Assembly (NCBI GenBank): GCA_021818075.1
Contig: JAKAFD010000007.1
Span: 1 to 24,596 of the forward strand
Reading direction: 5' to 3'
Length of the DNA: 24,596 nucleotides
Origin: a bacterium
GTDB taxonomy: Bacteria; Patescibacteriota; Patescibacteriia; Patescibacteriales; Patescibacteriaceae
Under the pieces are notes generated by a model. It did not search any database and was not told the origin of the DNA. It worked only from the letters and a program-made list of their open reading frames with translations. How positions within the stretch are numbered: position 1 is the stretch's first letter; every line of letters starts with the position of its first letter. Below, piece by piece: positions 20,399 to 24,596 of the stretch. Made by a program: the position numbers and the translations under genes.

Positions 20399-21262
20399 CT
20401 AAATCTCTTTTGGTACTTCGGGCTGTTCCTCAGTAGCAGTCTTCACTTCTTCCTTGGCTTCCAGCTCTCTAATTTTATTTTTTATTTCTTTTAACTTCTT
20501 ATTACCAGGGTTGACGGCCTCCAAGCGCTGGCAATATTGCCGGCTGGTCGGTGCGTCTTTCATCATTATACAGACATCAACCATTTTATCAAGATAACGC
20601 GGATTATTCGGTTCCAGTTCCAGCGCCAGCTTGAATTTATCAAAGGCCAGCTGGGCGTGGTTGAGCTTCTGATAAACCAAACCCAGGGAAAAAAAAGTTT
20701 TGGCCAGCTCCAGGTCGCTGATTTCCTGACCACCCTTTTTCAACTGCTCTTTTAATTTTATAGTGTGCTCCAAAGTTTGTTCGGCTTCTTCGTAATTTTC
20801 CCGCTGTAAATAATTTTCCGCCAGCAGTTCAAAGGCTTTGTAGTTGCGGCTATCCAAACCGATAATTTCAATATATTTGCTTTCGGCTTTGGCGAATTCT
20901 TCTTTGTGCACCAAATCCTGCGCTTCAGCAAACAACAGACCAATTTGTTTGGCGGCATCTTCGCTGCCGGCTTCCGTGTCATGGCCGTAACTTTCTTTTA
21001 GGTTGACCAGTTTGTTATACAGCCACTGAAACCAACCGGCCAACACCCGGCCCACCGGCGCGGCGAATTTTAGAAACTGCTTAAAGCCTCGATTGAACGA
21101 GCGTTTAAATTTGTCGCTTAATATTTTTCTTTTCAAATCCGCCTGGCGTTCGGCTTCAATCCGGCTAACGTCAATATTAGCCAAGATGGGAAATTTCTTG
21201 ATAAAAATATAGACGATAACCGCCAAGCTAGCTAAGACCAAAATCCAAGCCACGATAATCAT
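20399..21262 (-). CDS. Membrane-anchored TPR-repeat protein
   Basis: 287 residues with an N-terminal membrane helix (about 2-24), a basic amphipathic stretch (about 36-90) and TPR repeats in the cytoplasmic or extracellular part: residues about 103-135 (AQDLVHKEEFAKAESKYIEI), 137-170 (YKAFELLAENYLQRENYEEA), 184-218 (AKTFFSLGLVYQKLNHAQLA) and a weaker fourth to about 250. The C-terminus is a charged, coiled-coil-like tail (KKLKEIKNKIRELEAKEE). TPR proteins of this design scaffold protein complexes, and homologues are widespread in CPR next to envelope genes. Promoter candidate at 21295-21323; no Shine-Dalgarno is seen. tRNA-Thr follows after 29 nt. Confidence 0.88.
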   Translation of the reverse strand: MIIVAWILVLASLAVIVYIFIKKFPILANIDVSRIEAERQADLKRKILSDKFKRSFNRGFKQFLKFAAPVGRVLAGWFQWLYNKLVNLKESYGHDTEAGSEDAAKQIGLLFAEAQDLVHKEEFAKAESKYIEIIGLDSRNYKAFELLAENYLQRENYEEAEQTLEHTIKLKEQLKKGGQEISDLELAKTFFSLGLVYQKLNHAQLAFDKFKLALELEPNNPRYLDKMVDVCIMMKDAPTSRQYCQRLEAVNPGNKKLKEIKNKIRELEAKEEVKTATEEQPEVPKEI

Positions 21263-21294
21263 AAAAAAAATTAAAGCTCAATTAAAGCTTAATT

Positions 21295-21323
21295 AGTGTA
21301 TAACAAAAACTTGATAAAATCAA
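21295..21323 (-). promoter_or_regulatory. Possible promoter of the TPR gene
   Basis: Minus strand: TTGATT, 17-nt spacer, TACACT. The -35 lies in the right arm and loop of the inverted repeat at 21307-21327, which might then serve as an operator. Confidence 0.4.
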
Positions 21324-21327
21324 GTTT
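21307..21327 (-). terminator. AT-rich hairpin with T run after tpiA
   Basis: Perfect 9-bp stem AAACTTGAT/ATCAAGTTT with a 3-nt loop; on the minus strand it is followed by TTGTTATA. It may be the (weak) terminator of the scpA-tpiA operon, or an operator of the TPR promoter that it overlaps. Confidence 0.4.
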
Positions 21328-21386
21328 AATTATCATTAAGCATTAAGATTTTAACAAAGATTTTGGCTAATATTAAAGCTTCTGGA

Positions 21387-21404
21387 TCCCCGCTTTCGCG
21401 GGGA
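21387..21404. repeat. GC-rich palindrome (TCCCCGC-TTTC-GCGGGGA) after tpiA
   Basis: 7-bp stem within CTGGATCCCCGCTTTCGCGG, a motif known as a dispersed intergenic repeat in many bacterial genomes. No T run follows on either strand, so it is a REP-like hairpin and not a clear terminator. Located 16 nt after the tpiA stop. Confidence 0.6.
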
Positions 21405-21419
21405 CGAGGAATATTCATT

Positions 21420-22151
21420 TCAATGTGTCTCGGCTATTTTTTTGAATTCCTGGGCCTTCAAACTGGCTCCGCCAATAAGCAAGCCGTCAATATTACCCTG
21501 TCGCAAGAAATTTTTGGCATTGGCGGCGTTAACACTGCCGCCATAAAGCACGGCCACGGCGGCCCGGGACTGTTTTAAGGCTTTACGGGCTTCGCTCTTA
21601 ATAAAGGCTTGGGTGGCGTCCGCCGCTTCGGCTTGGAGCGGCCGGCCCGAGCCAATAGCCCAAAGCGGCTCATAAGCGATAACCAGCTGTTTGCCGCCCA
21701 ATTTAAGGCCGGCTAAGGCCCGCTTGATTTGACCGCTGACAAAGGCGCGGCTCTTGCCGGCTTTGTATTTAGTCCAGTCCTCGCCCACGCATATTACCGG
21801 TGTCAGGCCACGAGCCAAGGCGGCTTTGGCTTTCAAGTTAACTCGTCGGCAAGACTCGCCCAAAGCGCGTAATTCACTGTGGCCCAAAATCACATAAGCG
21901 CAACCCAACTCCTTTAAACTGGCGGCGCTGGTCTGGCCAGTGTAAGCGCCTGATGCCTCCCAAAAACAATTTTGCGCGCCCAATTTAATTTGGCTTTTGC
22001 CTAAAACCGCTTTGACGCCGGCCAAAGCAAAGTCGGACGGACAAACGCCGACTTCATTTTTACTCTTTAAACCTTTGAGCGCCCGGGCCAAGGCCAAACT
22101 CCCCTTCAGACCCAGATTCATTTTCCAATTACCAATTATTAGTTTTTTCAT
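21420..22151 (-). CDS. tpiA: Triosephosphate isomerase
   Basis: Interconverts dihydroxyacetone phosphate and glyceraldehyde 3-phosphate in glycolysis. 243 residues, normal for the family. Catalytic residues are present: Lys10 in GNWKMN, His91 in ILGHSELR and Glu161 in AYEPLWAIGSG; the phosphate-binding LYGGSVN is at 202-208 and IDGLLIGGASL at 221-231. The first active-site Asn is in GNWK. The stop is TGA, showing that TGA is not recoded. It is the last gene of the scpA operon; the spacer to the carboxypeptidase gene is filled by palindromic element B, whose GGG end is 8 nt before the ATG. Pairing tpiA with scpAB is unusual and probably reflects operon drift. Confidence 0.97.
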   Translation of the reverse strand: MKKLIIGNWKMNLGLKGSLALARALKGLKSKNEVGVCPSDFALAGVKAVLGKSQIKLGAQNCFWEASGAYTGQTSAASLKELGCAYVILGHSELRALGESCRRVNLKAKAALARGLTPVICVGEDWTKYKAGKSRAFVSGQIKRALAGLKLGGKQLVIAYEPLWAIGSGRPLQAEAADATQAFIKSEARKALKQSRAAVAVLYGGSVNAANAKNFLRQGNIDGLLIGGASLKAQEFKKIAETH

Positions 22152-22158
22152 ATTATTT

Positions 22159-22238
22159 ACCCAGTTAAATAAAATTTGATTTTTATCAAATTTTAATTTT
22201 TAATTTTTTAATAAAAATTTAAAATTATTTAACGGGGT
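22159..22238. repeat. Palindromic intergenic element, copy B (80 bp)
   Basis: Termini ACCCAGTTAAAT (22159-22170) and ATTTAACGGGGT (22227-22238), inverted with one mismatch. The first inner hairpin AAAATTTGAT/ATCAAATTTT (22171-22194) has the same stem as copy A but the loop is TTTT in place of AAAA; the second AT-rich hairpin is imperfect. Exactly as long as copy A. It fills the spacer between the carboxypeptidase stop and the tpiA ATG. Confidence 0.85.
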
Positions 22239-22244
22239 TAAAAT

Positions 22245-23216
22245 TTAATTAGGAAAATCATAATTTTTAAAAATCCAGTCCAGCAGGCGCTGGGTTTCCA
22301 CAAACCGCGCTTCGGGATCGGCCGCGCCCAGCACCACCGTCACAATTTGCTGGTCGTCTTTGGTAAAACTGCCGGCAAAACAGTAGCCGGCTTTATTAAT
22401 ATAACCGGTTTTGCCGCCGATGATTTTAACGCTCAAGCCGTCATTGTGCAATAACTGGTCGGTATTTTTTATTACGCGGTGGGCTGTGGCCGGCTTTCTT
22501 TGTCCGGCCGGCCGGTTAAGAATTTCCAATTCGTATTTATCGGCCAGCACAGCGCGGCGGATATCTAAATCTTTCATGCTTTCCTGAATCAGTTTGGCCA
22601 CATCGCGGGCGGTGGACAGGTTGTAATCGCTCAAACCGGTTGGTTCCACAAAATGCGTCTGGCTCATGCCCAGGTCAACGGCTTTTTGATTCATGGCCGC
22701 CACAAAGGCCGTTTCCGTCAGGCCGGTAGAGTTAACCAGACTAATCAGGGCCGAGTTGTCGGAAGCCACGAGCGCACTGTAAAACAAATCGCGCAGATAG
22801 ACTTTTTCACCCGGGTAAAGATTGGGTTTGCTGCCGTCGCGCTTATCATCTTCTCTGATGGTGTAAGTTTTATTCCAGCCGGGATTATGATCCAAAAACA
22901 CCAAGGCCGACATCAATTTGGAAATGCTGGCAATCGGCAACTGGCGGTCGGCGTCTTTTTCAAAAAGATAAAAATTGCGTTTTAAATCAAAGGCCAGGCC
23001 GCTGGAAGCTGATAAAGCAAAGGGCTGGCTGTCGGTTTTAAGCGCCGGCTGAGCCTGATTAATCAAAGCGCAAACGGTAGCGGCCGGCGGCGCCAGGCGA
23101 GCCCGCTCGGGCGGCCAAAAATATTGCTTAAACTGGGCCGGCAGCTGACCGCCGGTAAACAACCAATTAAAAAAGCTTAAAGTGACCGCCAAAACCGTGG
23201 CAAAAAGTGTTGTCAT
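22245..23216 (-). CDS. D-alanyl-D-alanine carboxypeptidase (peptidase S11, PBP5/6-like)
   Basis: Trims the terminal D-Ala of peptidoglycan pentapeptides outside the membrane. 323 residues with an N-terminal signal or anchor (about 3-20) and a penicillin-binding domain (about 70-315). The three active-site motifs are intact: SxxK as SISK (Ser97, Lys100), SxN as SDN (152-154) and KTG (269-271, GGKTGYINKAGYCF). The C-terminal beta domain and amphipathic anchor of PBP5 are missing, so the N-terminal helix is the likely membrane tether. It starts one base after the scpB stop and therefore belongs to the scp operon. Confidence 0.94.
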   Translation of the reverse strand: MTTLFATVLAVTLSFFNWLFTGGQLPAQFKQYFWPPERARLAPPAATVCALINQAQPALKTDSQPFALSASSGLAFDLKRNFYLFEKDADRQLPIASISKLMSALVFLDHNPGWNKTYTIREDDKRDGSKPNLYPGEKVYLRDLFYSALVASDNSALISLVNSTGLTETAFVAAMNQKAVDLGMSQTHFVEPTGLSDYNLSTARDVAKLIQESMKDLDIRRAVLADKYELEILNRPAGQRKPATAHRVIKNTDQLLHNDGLSVKIIGGKTGYINKAGYCFAGSFTKDDQQIVTVVLGAADPEARFVETQRLLDWIFKNYDFPN

Positions 23217-23217
23217 A

Positions 23218-23757
23218 CTAAATCGGCGCTTCCTCCAAAAGCTGATTAATAGTGTCTAAGGCGTGCAGGCGTTCGTAATCCGGCAAGGCTTGAACATTGG
23301 TGACGCCCAAGAAACGCAAAAAGTCCAGACTGACGCTGTAATAAGTTTCGCCCCGCTCTTCTTTACTCTCAATCAAACCTCTGATTAATAAATTTCTCAA
23401 AATCAAAGCGCAGTTGACGCCGCGGATTTTATCCAATTCAAATTTGGCCACCGGTCCGCGATAAGCGATAATCGTTAAGGCTTCCAAGCTGGGGCGGCTT
23501 AACTCGCCGCTCGTTTCTTCGGCGATAAACTTCTGCACTGCCGCGGCGTTGTCCGGCGCGCTGACCAGCTGATATTTGTCGCCGCTACAGGTCAACTGAA
23601 TGCCGCGTTCGTTATCTTTATAATCTTGGGCCAACTCGGCACAGACGGCCGTGATTTGGTCCGGCTTAACCGCCAGCCACTCCGAAAGCTGTTTAACGGT
23701 CAGCGGCTTGGCGGCGATAAATAATAATGATTCCAATTGGCTTTTTAATTTATCCAT
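23218..23757 (-). CDS. scpB: Segregation and condensation protein B
   Basis: Subunit of the SMC-ScpAB condensin complex that compacts and segregates the chromosome. 179 residues, normal for ScpB. Two winged-helix domains: the first with LKSQLESLLFIAAKPLTVKQ (4-23), the second with RPSLEALTIIAYRGPVAKFE (about 87-106) and IRGVNCALILRNLLIRGLIE. TYYSVSLDFLRFLGVTNVQALP is the conserved C-terminal stretch. Its start lies 2 nt after the scpA stop and its own stop 1 nt before the carboxypeptidase ATG. Confidence 0.96.
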   Translation of the reverse strand: MDKLKSQLESLLFIAAKPLTVKQLSEWLAVKPDQITAVCAELAQDYKDNERGIQLTCSGDKYQLVSAPDNAAAVQKFIAEETSGELSRPSLEALTIIAYRGPVAKFELDKIRGVNCALILRNLLIRGLIESKEERGETYYSVSLDFLRFLGVTNVQALPDYERLHALDTINQLLEEAPI

Positions 23758-23759
23758 AA

Positions 23760-24461
23760 CTATATTTTAGCGACGGTGATATCGCCGAATAATTCAGTCT
23801 GGTCAATCACCACTTCGCGCTGTTTCATTAATTCCAAAATGGCCAGGAAGCCGACAATCACTTCGGTTTTATTTTTGGCTTTGGCCATCAGCTGGCTGAA
23901 AATAAAATTAACTTTTTTGTTCAAGATATCGCGGACATGGGTGATTTTTTCTTCAATACTGATACTGTCTTCAATACTGGCCTCGCCCAATTTCTCCGCC
24001 GCTTTCAGCCGGCCGACAATATCCTCAAACACCATAGCCAGCGTATTGACCGTTACATTTTTAGGCGGCATAAACGACGGCTGATTGCCCAAAAGCGACT
24101 GACGGTTAAACTGGCGGGCAAACATAAACTTTTTCTTGCCAATCAGTTCGGCCACAGTTTTAGTCGCCGCCAAAAACTCCTGATACATTTTTATCTGTTT
24201 GGCAAAATCGTCAATTTCTTCGTCTTCCTCCGGATAGAGATAAGGCAACAGCGCCCGCGATTTTAACAAAAGTAACCGGGCGGCCACCACCAAAAAATCG
24301 GCCACCTGTTCCGGGTCAATGGTTTTTACGGTCTTTAAATAACTGATATATTGATCAGCCACTTTTACCAAACTGACTTCGGTAATTGAGAGTTTCTCTT
24401 CTTCAATCAGCGATAACAGCAAATAAAACGGCCCTTCAAATTTGTCTAACTTTAAAATCAT
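23760..24461 (-). CDS. scpA: Segregation and condensation protein A
   Basis: Kleisin subunit that bridges the SMC heads and binds ScpB. 233 residues. The N-terminal SMC-binding motif is present (LDKFEGPFYLLLSLIEEEKL, residues 5-24), followed by SITEVSLVKVADQYISYL and ADFLVVAARLLLLKSRALLP, both family hallmarks; the C-terminal winged helix (KTEVIVGFLAILELMKQREV near 197-216) binds the second SMC head. Family proteins often have GPLDLLL in the first motif; here it is GPFYLLL. The ATG overlaps the stop of the upstream gene by one base (TAATG), which suggests translational coupling. Confidence 0.96.
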   Translation of the reverse strand: MILKLDKFEGPFYLLLSLIEEEKLSITEVSLVKVADQYISYLKTVKTIDPEQVADFLVVAARLLLLKSRALLPYLYPEEDEEIDDFAKQIKMYQEFLAATKTVAELIGKKKFMFARQFNRQSLLGNQPSFMPPKNVTVNTLAMVFEDIVGRLKAAEKLGEASIEDSISIEEKITHVRDILNKKVNFIFSQLMAKAKNKTEVIVGFLAILELMKQREVVIDQTELFGDITVAKI

Positions 24462-24596
24462 TATTTTATTGGCGCCGGCACTACGCCCTTAGGATTCAAC
24501 TCTTCCACTTGCCGGTCAAAACATTTATAGCCGACCGCATGTTGCCAGCGCGCATCGGTGTAATAGGCTTGGTTTTTCTCCAGGACTTCGCTGGAC
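24461..24596 (-). CDS. C-terminal end of an unidentified protein
   Basis: Only the last 44 codons are in the window: SSEVLEKNQAYYTDARWQHA then VGYKCFDRQVEELNPKGVVP, APIK and TAA. The frame is open to the edge, and its stop codon shares one base with the scpA start, the pattern of a tight operon. I do not recognise the family from so short a tail; it is hydrophilic and has one Cys. tRNA synthetase or membrane protease genes often precede scpA in bacteria, but nothing here proves either. Confidence 0.7.
   Translation of the reverse strand, partial: SSEVLEKNQAYYTDARWQHAVGYKCFDRQVEELNPKGVVPAPIK

Noticed and set aside
21420..21422. UGA recoded as glycine (SR1/Gracilibacteria code)
   Set aside because: The tpiA frame ends at this TGA exactly at family length, and no gene in the window needs an internal TGA read as an amino acid.

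Overview
The window looks like a fragment of a bacterial chromosome from the Candidate Phyla Radiation (Patescibacteria), probably a parcubacterial-type lineage. This placement is an inference from gene content: a fused HMA/TauE-SafE/cupredoxin membrane protein, a SIMPL protein, stand-alone Cache and cohesin-like surface proteins, short spacers and few Shine-Dalgarno sites. No rRNA or marker phylogeny is available here. The bacterial nature is clear from sigma70-type promoters (often with an extended TGnTATAAT -10), rho-independent terminators and two tRNA genes. TGA is used as an ordinary stop (for example in tpiA), so the code is table 11 and not the UGA=Gly code of Gracilibacteria/SR1.

Layout. 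(1) Positions 1-2435, minus strand: an HtrA-like serine protease followed by a gliding-type ABC ATPase and the start of its permease. (2) 2566-8079, minus: a copper cassette made of a small secreted Cys/His-containing protein, a terminator-like hairpin, an HMA-TauE/SafE(DsbD-like)-cupredoxin fusion, a 68-aa CopZ-like chaperone and a P1B-1 Cu(I) ATPase, closed by a strong terminator. (3) 8082-10056, minus: a two-TM potassium channel followed by a DrrAB-like ABC exporter. (4) 10058-14493: single genes, each mostly with its own promoter and terminator: tspO, a stand-alone Cache sensor, a cold-shock protein, a YgjP-type metallopeptidase, an MFS transporter, a small beta-sandwich lipid-anchored or membrane-anchored protein and an unrecognised 115-aa protein. 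(5) 14591-18353, minus: polysaccharide deacetylase plus a 53-aa membrane protein, a Cache/cohesin-like membrane protein, and two tiny membrane proteins. (6) 18454-20369: tRNA-Gln(UUG), a secreted CAP-domain protein, a SIMPL-domain protein, tRNA-Thr(GGU). (7) 20399-24596, minus: a TPR protein, and a tight operon of unknown gene-scpA-scpB-D,D-carboxypeptidase-tpiA.

Working together. The copper genes would bind Cu(I) in the cytoplasm (CopZ-like), export it (CopA) and handle it at the outer face of the membrane (cupredoxin domains and perhaps the secreted protein). No CsoR, CueR or CopY-type regulator is present in the window, and the only visible control element is the hairpin before the fusion gene. 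Envelope functions dominate the rest: protease, deacetylase, D,D-carboxypeptidase, CAP protein, ABC exporters, Cache sensors.

The most unusual non-coding signal is a family of palindromic intergenic elements (5367-5446, 22159-22238, 18127-18174) that share the termini WCCCnGTTAAAT and lie 7-8 nt upstream of a start codon each time, so that the end of the element supplies the G-rich putative ribosome-binding site. A 20-bp copy of the 3' end of tRNA-Gln provides the start codon of a 33-aa membrane peptide. Several promoters have their -10 box so close to the ATG that the mRNA should be leaderless. No spacer longer than 300 bases lacks a gene; no CRISPR array, transposase or prophage gene was seen.
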